NCBI GenBank assembly: GCA_026419835.1
Contig: JAOAKQ010000003.1
Location: forward strand, 59,237-123,236
Length of the DNA stretch: 64,000 nt
Source of the DNA: Sulfolobales archaeon
Lineage (GTDB): Archaea; Thermoproteota; Thermoprotei_A; Sulfolobales; NBVN01
Direction of reading: 5' to 3'
Below the pieces are notes generated by a model that was not told the DNA's origin, did not search any database, and worked only from the letters and a program-made list of their open reading frames with translations. The position numbers and the translations under genes were made by a program. Positions 11,624-21,122 of this stretch are shown here, piece by piece (position 1 is the first letter of the stretch; every line of letters begins with the position of its first letter).

Positions 11624-11881
11624 TCACCCTACTCTCTCGACCCTTATAGCCGCTACTGGGCACGCTTCAGCCGCCTTCGCAACGCACTCGTACAGTTCTT
11701 CAGGTACTTCTCCAATAGATACGCTCTCGCTGATCTCCACGGTGTACTTATCGATTACCCTAGTCTTCTGGTTGTCGAGGCCTAGCTCGAAGACTTCCGG
11801 GCAGATCGCTGGAGCGACACCACAAGATATGCACGTAGCTCTATCTACAACAACTCTGTACCTAGCCAGGTTAAACACCAC
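11624..11881 (-). CDS. Ferredoxin (atypical cysteine pattern)
   Basis: TCISCGVAPAICPEVFEL...CVAKAAEACPVAAIRVE. Confidence 0.85.
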   Translation of the reverse strand: MVFNLARYRVVVDRATCISCGVAPAICPEVFELGLDNQKTRVIDKYTVEISESVSIGEVPEELYECVAKAAEACPVAAIRVERVG

Positions 11882-11993
11882 ATATAGTTCACCTTAACTA
11901 ATTTAAGTTCGAATGTGCTAAGCGGTGAGACGTTATAAACTACCTACATTCCGCATTTATTTGCGTAGTGCGTTAGGTTCTCGTGGTATCCGT

Positions 11994-12329
11994 ATGTACT
12001 TGTGGAAGTGCCAGATTTGTAATTACATACACGAAGGCGCAGAGCCTCCGGAAAGATGTCCTAAGTGCGGAGCTCCTAGAGAGCAGTTTAAGCAAATGTC
12101 CGAGCAGGAGGCTCAGCTTGTGCTGAGATCTAGAAAATCGAACTATCTGCACGTTAGAGCTCTCGCACTTCTAAAGGAGCTCGCAGCTGTTGCTGAAGAA
12201 ATTATTCAAGATAGTCTGGACCCCGGCTGTGTTAAGATAGCCGCTGAAGAGAAGGAGTTCGCTCTAAGAACTACGCAGAAGATTCTAGCTGAACTAGAGA
12301 CTCACGCAAAGAAAAATAAGTGGGGATGA
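11994..12329 (+). CDS. Rubredoxin-like domain protein
   Basis: MYLWKCQICNYIHEGAEPPERCPKCGAPREQF. Confidence 0.8.
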   Translation: MYLWKCQICNYIHEGAEPPERCPKCGAPREQFKQMSEQEAQLVLRSRKSNYLHVRALALLKELAAVAEEIIQDSLDPGCVKIAAEEKEFALRTTQKILAELETHAKKNKWG

Positions 12330-12477
12330 ACTCAAACTATGTGGAAATCTGGGAGTTACGGCTTTTTAAACTATAGGTTCTTCCCGCTGACGTGGGGACT
12401 GCCAGCGCATCTGAGAGCGCTAATCCGCAGCCTTTAGCGGTGTCCATCGTGGTTGATATAGTAAAGCGCGGTATAGA

Positions 12478-13017
12478 GTGTCGGAGAGGCGGTCTATGAA
12501 GGATTCTGAGATTAGGAGGCTCTTATCTACGGCATTAAGCTGCTTAGCGCAGTTCGAAGACATTGTTTCGGAACTATACAGCATACTATCCGAGTTTTCG
12601 CATGAGGAAGCTGCGCGCTTAGCTTTACGCTGGATATCTACCGAGAGTAGGCAGCACTCTAAGTATCTAGGCAATCTCGCAAAACTCCTCGGACTGGGGG
12701 GTGACGTAGGTAGTTGTGCGGAGTTCGTGGGAATTCCGTGGGTTACCGTAGAGAGTCTCTTAAACAACCTTAGAAAAGCTGGGTCTCTTAGTAATGCGGA
12801 TGTTTTGAATACTTTAAGAAAGCTCCACGTAATTGAGCGTTTCACAGCTGAAGAAGCTTACAGCGCCATATTAATTAAACAAATTAAAGATGTAGCTAAC
12901 TTAGCTAGAATAAACTTTGGTATTATTGAAGTAGTCCTCGACGAGATAGTTGAAGAAGAAAAGTACCACGACAAAATAGTTACGGCATTGATTGAAATGT
13001 TGGAAAGTCGTAACTAG
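12478..13017 (+). CDS. Ferritin-like / rubrerythrin-like helical protein
   Basis: 179 aa with ExxH-type motifs ESRQHSKYL and EEEKYHDKIV, helical. Confidence 0.6.
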   Translation: MSERRSMKDSEIRRLLSTALSCLAQFEDIVSELYSILSEFSHEEAARLALRWISTESRQHSKYLGNLAKLLGLGGDVGSCAEFVGIPWVTVESLLNNLRKAGSLSNADVLNTLRKLHVIERFTAEEAYSAILIKQIKDVANLARINFGIIEVVLDEIVEEEKYHDKIVTALIEMLESRN

Positions 13018-13083
13018 AAAAGTTGCTCTAGGCACAGAATAGGTTCACTTTTCATATTCGTTAAACGATTAAGCGGTAATTAG

Positions 13084-13157
13084 TGGGCCCGCGGGGATTC
13101 GAACCCCGGACCTCCGCCGTGTGAGGGCGGCGTCCTAGCCAGCTAGACGACGGGCCC
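13084..13157 (-). tRNA. tRNA-Val(CAC)
   Basis: GGGCCCG/CGGGCCC acceptor, anticodon loop CTCACAC, T-arm CGGGGTTCGAATCCCCG. Confidence 0.95.
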
Positions 13158-13159
13158 TC

Positions 13160-13380
13160 ACCAAACCTAAGAGCTGCGACCAGCTCTAATAAGTCTTTGG
13201 CCACCAGCTTCTCGAGAACTCTGCCGAGCACCTCATCGCCGACCCTCCTCCTTCAGTTCTTGACCATGTTACCCATGGCGCTGAAGACCCCGAGCTCCCC
13301 GTAGCTGACCCCCTGACCTTGGTAGCGTAGACGAACATGAGTCACCTAGTGTCATCAAGAAGCTCCTCAACTAAACCCAT
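13160..13380 (-). pseudogene. Decayed coding remnant (frameshift and internal stop)
   Basis: Minus-strand reading MGLVEELLDDTR*LMFVYATKVRG / QGVSYGELGVFSAMGNMVKN*RRRVGDEVLGRVLEKLVAKDLLELVAALRFG is coding-like but interrupted. Confidence 0.4.
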
Positions 13381-13458
13381 ATCACTCCACGCAGTATACT
13401 TACTTTGGTGTACTGATATAGCTCAGACGTTCCCAGCTGAGTTCTGGAGTGTGTAGGG

Positions 13459-13608
13459 ATGAGTTGCGAAGGAGGGGTTCTTACCGGTCTAGTAGCTATA
13501 GGAGTCTTAGCATACTTTGTCTACCCTAGGGATACACCCAATAATTTAGGGATTGCCATTCAACTTGCCCATAACTTTAGTAATCTCCAAACTTACTTAC
13601 AGAGGTGA
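13459..13608 (+). CDS. Putative 49-aa small membrane protein
   Basis: MSCEGGVLTGLVAIGVLAYFVYPRDTPNNLGIAIQLAHNFSNLQTYLQR; stop overlaps the next gene's GTG (GTGA). Confidence 0.35.
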   Translation: MSCEGGVLTGLVAIGVLAYFVYPRDTPNNLGIAIQLAHNFSNLQTYLQR

Positions 13609-14846
13609 GTAGCTTGGGTACTCGGATACACCTAGAGAGGAACGTTGAGTGGGGCATTAAGATTCTTAAAGACATGGTGTCTATACCGACGGTTAACCCT
13701 CCCGGTGAGAACTACTCTGAGTTCACTAAGCTCTCCAGGGAGATTCTAGAACCTCTCGGATTCGATGTTGAAGTCGTCGAAGTTCCGGGAGAGTACGTTG
13801 CGAAGCACTACCCCGATTACGCTCAGTATCCCAGGTACGTAGTTCTAGCGAGGTACGGCTCCGGCAGACCCGTTCTCCACTTCAACGGACACTACGACGT
13901 CGTCCCCGCCGGCAGTGGCTGGACTAGGAACCCCTTCGAACCAGCTATCGAAGGAGGTAGGTTGTACGGTAGGGGGTCCTCAGATATGAAGGGAGGTATT
14001 GCTGCGTTCATCGCAGCTGCGAAAACTCTCGTGGAGTCTGTAGGAGGGGTTAAAGGTTCTCTAGAACTCGCTCTCGTACCTGACGAGGAGATCGGTGGTG
14101 AAACCGGTACTGGCTACTTGGTTAGAGAGCTCGGCTCGAGACCTGACTACGTAGTTATTGCTGAACCAAGTGGTTCTGGGACCATCTGGGTTGGCCACAA
14201 GGGAGCTCTATGGGTTTTCGTAGAGGTTTTCGGGAGGCAAGCTCACGGATCTACCCCGTGGCTAGGTGTTAACGCCTTCGAGTACATGGTTGAAGTAGCT
14301 AATAGGTTCGTAAGGGAGTACGTACCCCAACTAGAACTTAGGAAGAGTTCCTACGAGTACGACGACCCTAGAGGAGCTAGGCCAACGGCTATGGTAGGTG
14401 GCGAAGTGAGGGGAGGAGCTAAAGTAAACGTGGTGCCGGGTCACTACTCGTTCTCGATAGACCGGAGGGTAGTACCGGAAGAGAAGTTAGAAGATGTAGA
14501 GAAGGAAGTAGTGGAGTTCGTAGAGAAGATCTCGAAAGAACTCAAAGAAGTTAAAATCTCGGTAAGGGTTGTGAACAGACTCCCCCCAGCCTTAACGAAC
14601 CCGGATAGCGAGTTAGTTAGAACGGTTAGAGGAGTCGCGAAAGAAGTACTAAACCACGAGCCACGAACTACTGTCTGCTTAGGAGGGCTCGACATGCGGT
14701 ACTACACTCAAGCCGGTATTCAAACAGTTACCTACGGTCCAGGTCTTCTAGGTGTTGCTCATATAGCGGACGAGTATCTTCCGCTAGACGAGTTCGAGAA
14801 GATGACCAAGATATACTACCTACTCATGGAGAAATACCTCACGTAA
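13605..14846 (+). CDS. M20-family metallopeptidase (ArgE/DapE-like)
   Basis: HFNGHYDVVPAG, GRGSSDMKGG, PDEEIGGETGTG. Confidence 0.93.
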   Translation: MSSLGTRIHLERNVEWGIKILKDMVSIPTVNPPGENYSEFTKLSREILEPLGFDVEVVEVPGEYVAKHYPDYAQYPRYVVLARYGSGRPVLHFNGHYDVVPAGSGWTRNPFEPAIEGGRLYGRGSSDMKGGIAAFIAAAKTLVESVGGVKGSLELALVPDEEIGGETGTGYLVRELGSRPDYVVIAEPSGSGTIWVGHKGALWVFVEVFGRQAHGSTPWLGVNAFEYMVEVANRFVREYVPQLELRKSSYEYDDPRGARPTAMVGGEVRGGAKVNVVPGHYSFSIDRRVVPEEKLEDVEKEVVEFVEKISKELKEVKISVRVVNRLPPALTNPDSELVRTVRGVAKEVLNHEPRTTVCLGGLDMRYYTQAGIQTVTYGPGLLGVAHIADEYLPLDEFEKMTKIYYLLMEKYLT

Positions 14847-15040
14847 GTTCAAGACTTTTATTCATCAAGTAACTTCGATACCGTGAAATAATTTTCAAGC
14901 AACATGCTTAAGGCCGAGGAGTTTTGACTGAACCATTGAGAGAGTCTTCGGAGCTCTTCGCCCACAGAGGAGTTGAATAATCTGAAACTCCGATTCTCTA
15001 TTTCCTATGAAGTTACTTCAGCAGCGGGCATCGAAGAACT

Positions 15041-17167
15041 CTAGGTTTTTAACTCCTCAACGTACATGTAGCACCCAGCTCTTGGTTCGTATATATCTCC
15101 AGACCTCTTCAAGTTGCTTATTACTTTCTCTAGAGTCGCTCTGTCTATGCCTAGAGATTCAGCTAGTTTCTCAAGTTCTGAGTACCTGGTGCACTCGCCT
15201 TTCTCGGTATTTTCTCTAATATGCTTTAAGACCAGTACTTCTCTATCTCTAAGACTCTTAGCCCTACCAGACATTATGGTATCGATATCTATAACTCCTG
15301 TCTCGACATCTATACCAACTCTCTCTAGAACCGAGTTCATGAGTCTAATAGCTTCTAAGGCATCTTCAGCGGTAACCTCATTCTTCAAAGCCATTCTAGC
15401 GTGCGCTTCTGAGAGTCTTATAAGTGCCTCGAGCTGTCTCGTAGTTATAGCTAGAGGTACGTTCGGGTCGGCGGCGCTCCGCTTCCTAAGCTCTATGTAG
15501 TAGTTCTCGATGATCTTCTTAGCTTCCTCCGTGATCTTCGGCTTTACGTACTTTCTCGCGTAGGCAATGTACTTCCTCAGCAGATCTGGGGGTATCTCAG
15601 CTCTAGCTTCCTCAGTACTGTGAACGTCTAGAATGTGCCTAACTACCAGTCTATCACTACCTACCTCAGCAATATCCTTAACTACGAAAATTAGGTCGAA
15701 TCTAGATAGTATTGTTACTGGGAGGTTTATGTTTTCGGAGAGCCCTAAGCTATCAACGTACCTACCTCGCTTCGGGTTACCGGCAGCTAGAACTGACGCT
15801 CTAGCACTGAGTCTTGCGTGAATACCTGCCTTAGATATAGTGACGGAGCCTTGCTCCATAGCTTCGTGAATAGCTACCCTATCTTCCTCCCTCATCTTAT
15901 CGATCTCGTCTATAGCTACAACACCACCATCAGCTAGAACCATAGCTCCCGCCTCGAGAAAGAACTCCCCTGTCTGCTTATCCCTCACAACGGCAGCTGT
16001 GAGACCGGCCGCTGAAGACCCCTTGCCAGTTGTGTAGAGACCTCGCGGAGCTATTCTCGATGCGTACTGGAGGAGCTGGCTCTTAGCGGTACCCGGATCG
16101 CCTACTAGGAGAACGTGGATCTCTCCCCTAATTCTCGTTCCATCAGCTAGGTGCTTAGGTACGCCACCGAATAGTAGTAAAGCTATGGCCTCCTTAAGGT
16201 CCCAGTGACCCTGGATCGCTGGAGCGATACTGGCAGTGATCTTCCTCCTCACTAGACGGTCGCGCGAAAGCTCCAGTATCTTAGCCTCATCTTCAGGACC
16301 TACGTTGACTTCTTCAAGATGTTTCTGAGCCGGCACTACGTTGTTTGCCTCTATGTAGAAGTCGTATATCGATGAAGCTCTTCGACCCCCCCTAGCTAGC
16401 TTAACAATTCCTACTAAGGTAACTCTATCGCCCGGTCTAACAACGTCCACCAGGTCCTCCGAGAGAACGACATCTATGGACCTAGGTAGCTGCCCCGGAG
16501 GTATATCTTCAGGTTTTTCTTGTAAAGTTAGAAGCTGCCAGTCAATAAGTACAGATTTCTCTAGAACTAGCCTGTAGCTTCCCTTTCTAGCGTACTCACC
16601 TTCTTCTCCTCTAAGTAGCTCCACCACGCACTTAGGGCAGTACGAAGGTCTCTCAACCTCCTCAAGTTCTCTCTCATCCGGAGGCCAGACGAACTCGTGT
16701 TCTCCATCTGGTAGTACGTGAACGTAGGTTGCTTTCACTAGCTTTTCCTTCGGTGGTGTGGACCTAACCACTATACCTTCCAACATGATCAACTTGTTTA
16801 GGAGGTCGCTCCTTATTTCTCTTATGGGAGTAGGTCTAACCCAGCTAGTTAATCTACCGTAGAACTTCCGAACCTTTAGTGCGTAGTTCTCGTCGATGGT
16901 CTCCACGACGCTTTTAATGGCTTTCGAGAGAGCTTCTAGAGCTACCTGAGGATCCCTATCGAGCGCTAGAAGAGTTCTATCGTCGTATGTAGCTATATCT
17001 TCGTAGTCTATTAGAATGGACTTTCCCTCGTTAAACAGCATTTCCTTTATTCTCTTCATGTACTTTCTTTCCCTACGGTCATCAACGTAGTTCTGTAGAA
17101 AGTCTTGAAATAGCGAGAGGTAGTCCGAGGCCGCTTCACTCTTACTCAAAGACGAGTTATTTAACAT
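15041..17167 (-). CDS. mcm: Replicative helicase MCM
   Basis: LLVGDPGTAKSQLLQY, IDEIDKM, arginine finger SRFDLIF, zinc motif CPKC..C. Confidence 0.97.
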   Translation of the reverse strand: MLNNSSLSKSEAASDYLSLFQDFLQNYVDDRRERKYMKRIKEMLFNEGKSILIDYEDIATYDDRTLLALDRDPQVALEALSKAIKSVVETIDENYALKVRKFYGRLTSWVRPTPIREIRSDLLNKLIMLEGIVVRSTPPKEKLVKATYVHVLPDGEHEFVWPPDERELEEVERPSYCPKCVVELLRGEEGEYARKGSYRLVLEKSVLIDWQLLTLQEKPEDIPPGQLPRSIDVVLSEDLVDVVRPGDRVTLVGIVKLARGGRRASSIYDFYIEANNVVPAQKHLEEVNVGPEDEAKILELSRDRLVRRKITASIAPAIQGHWDLKEAIALLLFGGVPKHLADGTRIRGEIHVLLVGDPGTAKSQLLQYASRIAPRGLYTTGKGSSAAGLTAAVVRDKQTGEFFLEAGAMVLADGGVVAIDEIDKMREEDRVAIHEAMEQGSVTISKAGIHARLSARASVLAAGNPKRGRYVDSLGLSENINLPVTILSRFDLIFVVKDIAEVGSDRLVVRHILDVHSTEEARAEIPPDLLRKYIAYARKYVKPKITEEAKKIIENYYIELRKRSAADPNVPLAITTRQLEALIRLSEAHARMALKNEVTAEDALEAIRLMNSVLERVGIDVETGVIDIDTIMSGRAKSLRDREVLVLKHIRENTEKGECTRYSELEKLAESLGIDRATLEKVISNLKRSGDIYEPRAGCYMYVEELKT

Positions 17168-17705
17168 ATCTCACCACCGACTCTCTCCACGAATTTAAAA
17201 CTCTTTTTAGAATTCTAAATAGTAGCACCTCCTCTAGAGCTTTACTAACATCGCTCGCCTGCTTTAAGTCTAGGTTGAGTGCTGCGTTGACTACCTTACT
17301 CAACCTAGAGTCGAGCATGTTAGCTATAGCTCTCTTAAGTTTTTCTACTCTAAGTGCTGTCTCGGCGTTTTTTCCGTGACTGAGTCTATAGATCGTTAGC
17401 TCAGCTAGGAAGTATATGTCTTCACGAATATCCGCGGGCTTCCCCCCTCTGGAAATCCTCTCCATGTGGTGATATCTAAACACATCGGAATCTCTAAGTA
17501 GTGTATCGCGAAGCTCGGCGTACCCGCTTTTCTGCAGCTCTAGCGCTAACCACACAGGTAGGCTGACTTCATCTCCTTTCTTAATGTTGATCTTCTCCTT
17601 ATCGATAGCTAGAATACCGAGGTCTTTGAGAGCTAGAACTCTGGCACTACTGAACGATCTATGGACTCTCACCAGAGATACGTAAGCTTCAGGTAGCGCT
17701 AGCAC
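17157..17705 (-). CDS. GINS complex subunit (Gins23-like)
   Basis: N-terminal KKGDEVSLPVWLALELQKSGYAEL plus C-terminal helical domain; overlaps mcm start. Confidence 0.75.
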   Translation of the reverse strand: MLALPEAYVSLVRVHRSFSSARVLALKDLGILAIDKEKINIKKGDEVSLPVWLALELQKSGYAELRDTLLRDSDVFRYHHMERISRGGKPADIREDIYFLAELTIYRLSHGKNAETALRVEKLKRAIANMLDSRLSKVVNAALNLDLKQASDVSKALEEVLLFRILKRVLNSWRESVVRYVK

Positions 17706-17806
17706 TCACTCACCTTATTAAAGCTCAGTTTTGAAAGCATATAACACCGACTATAAAAACGCTTCTACGAGACCTCGAGAGGTTCGAAATCTCGGAAGTA
17801 CGGGCG

Positions 17807-18514
17807 TTACTTGTAGAGAGCAAAAACCATGGCATGGTCCTTGTCGTATGGGTCTAAGTGAACTACATCCAGGATCTCGAAGTTGCTCTTTTCGAGAGTC
17901 TTAATTTCCTTTACGTATATCTCGTCGGGTTCTCTAGTTACATCTATACTTCTAGCTTTAATAGCTAGGTAGAGGTACCCACCGATCTTAAGAAACATCC
18001 TAGCATTGGCCGCAACTATACCCGCCTGCTCGGGCTGAGCTATATCTGCGTAGAGAACGTCGACTTGGGGGACTATCGATGAGTATTTCTCAGGAAATCT
18101 AGCATCAGCTAGTATCGGAACTATGTTCTTTCTATAGTCAGCCACGGAAACAAGTTCTCTCATAACTCTAGGTGCGAATTCTACTGCGTATATACGCCCC
18201 CTGTGCTCTACTATGTCGGATACGTGACTAGCGGTAGTCCCACTTCCAGCGCCCAAGTAGAGAACCCTACTACCGATAGATATAGCTAGCTCCTTTATTC
18301 CCTTGTATAGAGATGCCGCTAGCTTACTCCTGATGTGGTTCCACTCTCTATACTCAACATTTCCGTAGTTAAATAGCCACTCACCGTAAACTCTACGACC
18401 CGGCGTTAGATTCTTCGTAGCCAGCCTAACGGAACCATCCTCTAGCTCAACTACGTAGACCCCCCTGTAGCTGGGGTGTTCTTTCACTGAAACCACTTCA
18501 ATCACGAAATTCAC
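17807..18514 (-). CDS. flpA: Fibrillarin-like rRNA/tRNA 2'-O-methyltransferase
   Basis: VLYLGAGSGTTASHVSDIV, YAVEFAPRVMRELV, VDVLYADIAQPEQ. Confidence 0.96.
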   Translation of the reverse strand: MNFVIEVVSVKEHPSYRGVYVVELEDGSVRLATKNLTPGRRVYGEWLFNYGNVEYREWNHIRSKLAASLYKGIKELAISIGSRVLYLGAGSGTTASHVSDIVEHRGRIYAVEFAPRVMRELVSVADYRKNIVPILADARFPEKYSSIVPQVDVLYADIAQPEQAGIVAANARMFLKIGGYLYLAIKARSIDVTREPDEIYVKEIKTLEKSNFEILDVVHLDPYDKDHAMVFALYK

Positions 18515-18544
18515 CTCTCTAACTAGGTTTAAGCAGCTTATAAC

Positions 18545-19744
18545 TTACTTCTTACCGCGTTTTACTGGTTTTGAGGGTTTTTGAGGTGGTGTTTTCGGTG
18601 GTGGTTTTGCGTAGAGAGTCTTAACCTCCTCTATTCTATCTTCGAGAATCTTCTTGAGTCTTGACGCGATGAACCGCCCGGTGTAGAAGTCAGCTCTAGC
18701 GGCTATTGCGAGTTTCGTAGCTAGAGCTCTAGCTATCTTACCTCTCTGCCATCTAGGTGATTTATGTATCTCAGAGTACTGGAATATTACTCCGTGCTTC
18801 GGCGGCCTACCCCCAGTTCTCAGAGCTCTGAAGAGGGCTTTTTCAGCACCTAGTACCTGTATAGTACTCGCAGGAAGCTTAGCTAGGTCTTCAAGACTTC
18901 CAGCAAGACTCAGAAGTCGGGCTCCCAGTAGCGATCCCACTAGCTCGGTCGTGTTGGGAGCTACTTCCTTCATAACCTGCTCTAGGTACTCAGATAGATT
19001 ATCCCTCATTTCGTAGAGACTCAGAATATGCTCACTGAAAACCCTGATCTTATTCATATCTAACTCCGAAACTTCAGCACCTATACTATCCCTAGCCGCC
19101 CTAGCTATTCTCTCAGCTCTTCCACCTTTAATTCCCAGCTTAGCTAGGTTTTCGAGCGTGAACTGAGGTCTCAACCCCAGAGTAGCTACGAGCTTCGCAT
19201 ACTCCTCGTGCTCTTTTACTAGATCGTCCAGTTCTGGGAAGTGGATACTGTACCACTCGCGCAGTCTTGAAGCAAACAGATTTATAGTCTTATCTAGGTC
19301 GTCTATAGCTCTAATAGCCTGTATAGCCATTAGGTCTCTCTTCAAGGCCTCGCGCCTGAGCTTAGACCTCGTGACGCCCATAGCCACCTCGTATACCAGC
19401 GAGTTGAAGTCTTCTTCATCCCTAGCTAAACCCTCTTTAACTGCTATGCTCGGAAGAGATTTTCTTAGCTCGATAACTAGCTCATTCCTGGGGTCTACTA
19501 CGCAGCTTATATTTCTTTGAGCGAGGAAAGACTCTTCCAACTCTGTCGGTACGATTAAGACTACGCCTGGAGCGAGGATCTTGCTAACTAGGTCGGCGAA
19601 TTCCTGACTTAGCTCACCACTCTCTATTTTTAAAGCTCTCTCGATCATGTACCCGATATCCTTAGAGACTAGGTTGTACTTCAAATTACCGCTCTCATCG
19701 ATTGCTACAGCTCCAACCACAGTCTCCATAACTGCGATCTTCAT
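18545..19744 (-). CDS. Nop5/Nop56-58 C/D box RNP core protein
   Basis: Nop domain MNKIRVFSEHILSLYEMRDNLSEYLEQVMKEVAPNTTELVGSLLGARLLSLAGSLEDLAKLPASTIQVLGAEKALFRAL..PPKHG. Confidence 0.96.
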   Translation of the reverse strand: MKIAVMETVVGAVAIDESGNLKYNLVSKDIGYMIERALKIESGELSQEFADLVSKILAPGVVLIVPTELEESFLAQRNISCVVDPRNELVIELRKSLPSIAVKEGLARDEEDFNSLVYEVAMGVTRSKLRREALKRDLMAIQAIRAIDDLDKTINLFASRLREWYSIHFPELDDLVKEHEEYAKLVATLGLRPQFTLENLAKLGIKGGRAERIARAARDSIGAEVSELDMNKIRVFSEHILSLYEMRDNLSEYLEQVMKEVAPNTTELVGSLLGARLLSLAGSLEDLAKLPASTIQVLGAEKALFRALRTGGRPPKHGVIFQYSEIHKSPRWQRGKIARALATKLAIAARADFYTGRFIASRLKKILEDRIEEVKTLYAKPPPKTPPQKPSKPVKRGKK

Positions 19745-20092
19745 GTCATCCCTCCTCTAGTAGTAATATTTTCGTAATTTAAGTACGCTATTACAGCAAG
19801 ACGCCACCGGCAAGTACTCGCAGACGCGGGTAGTGCGGTAGGAGAGAGCACTGAAACACGCCACACCCGCTTCACCGATCGCCTAGTGCGAGAACTCGAA
19901 TTCCGGTTAACTCTAGTGCCTTCAGCAGTAGAGTGGGGACGCAGCTCGCTTCAGTACCGTAAGTTGGAGGTAGTTGAGTTCTGCGACTCGATTAGGTCGG
20001 TAAGTGTGAACGCGCAGATCTCCGCATCTCGATAGTTTGTAGCTATTCTAAAGCTTGGCTTAGTATCTGGTTGTAGAGAGTAGGTGGGTCTA

Positions 20093-20548
20093 GTGTCTAG
20101 AGGTAGTAGGTCTAGGGGGTACAGAGCTGAGAGAGAGCTCGTCGCTCAGTTATGGAGGAGAGGCTTCGCAGTTATGAGGGCTCCGGCGAGCGGTTCGAAA
20201 GTAAAGAGAGCTCACTACCCGGATGTCGTGGCAATTAAAAATGGGAGAGTAGCGGTTTTCGAGGTTAAGTCTAGGTCGAAGGAGGGGAACATATACATAG
20301 AAGAAGAGCAGATCGCGAAGTTGGTTGAGTTCGCTGCGAGAGCTGGTGGAAAAGCTTTCGTAGCCGTTAAACTCCCTAGGCAGGACTGGGCTTTCGTCCC
20401 AGTTGAGAGGCTCGAGTTAACTAGTTCCGGGTATAGAATTAGAAGAGACATTCTAAGTGATAGCCTCAACTTAGACCAGCTAGAGGTGCTACTCGGATTA
20501 AGAAGCACTCTATTAGAGTATGTAAAAACTTCCGAGGAGATTAAGTAG
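20093..20548 (+). CDS. hjc: Holliday junction resolvase Hjc
   Basis: SRSRGYRAERELVAQLWRRGFAVMRAPASGSK...PDVVAIKNGRVAVFEVKSR. Confidence 0.92.
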   Translation: MSRGSRSRGYRAERELVAQLWRRGFAVMRAPASGSKVKRAHYPDVVAIKNGRVAVFEVKSRSKEGNIYIEEEQIAKLVEFAARAGGKAFVAVKLPRQDWAFVPVERLELTSSGYRIRRDILSDSLNLDQLEVLLGLRSTLLEYVKTSEEIK

Positions 20549-20697
20549 TTAAAGCTCTCACATAGCCGCAGACCTGACTTCCACTACGGAGATGTTGAGT
20601 AGCAGCCGCGCCATTATGAAAGAGCTTTCTAGACCTAGGTCATCGATGCTCAGAACTACGAGGGTCTGCGCTTGCTTAGCTAGTGCGAGAAAGTAGA

Positions 20698-21010
20698 GGG
20701 GTGTGCGGCCCCCGCCTTATCTAAAGACCCCCTACTCCAGGATTCTGCGCACCGTCCTCTACCCGGTGACCCATGAACGCCGGCGTTGGAAGTTAGGTTG
20801 CTCCCTTCCGGGCCTAGCCAGGTTCCTTCCGCGAAGATGGTAGGTCCTCCCCTCCAGGAGGACCTCCACCACCACCGGCCCCATGGGGCGGGCTTCATCG
20901 CTAGTGCGCAGACCTTTTGAGTAGGGGTCTTTAGATAGGCTAGGTTACTGGCCCCGCTTTACGCCTTCGGCTGGGGGAGGCGGCGAGTTCCCAGCCCTAC
21001 CCGCACACCC
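20698..21010 (-). ncRNA. Signal recognition particle RNA (7S RNA)
   Basis: Minus strand carries AACCTGGCTAGGCCCGGAAGGGAGCAACCTAAC (SRP S-domain); ends GGGTGTGCGGG/CCGCACACCC pair; internal TCTAAAGACCCCTACTC... pairings. Confidence 0.9.
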
Positions 21011-21122
21011 AGATTTGCTTTCTTAATGAGTTTTTATGCTTTTCCTTCATTTCAGTGCCGCATAGCTGCGAGCGCGAGCTCTGTCCGGCGCTTCCTACAT
21101 CGAAACGCTCGATCCCCCGGTT

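Noticed and set aside
12420-12845. 141-aa minus-strand ORF
   Set aside because: Antisense to the ferritin-like gene, which has better coding signature
15114-15500. 128-aa plus-strand ORF
   Set aside because: Antisense to mcm, shadow ORF
19745-20083. RNase P RNA in the nop5-hjc gap
   Set aside because: Could not find the conserved RNase P core motifs by eye
20680-20898. 72-aa ORF
   Set aside because: Lies inside the SRP RNA gene
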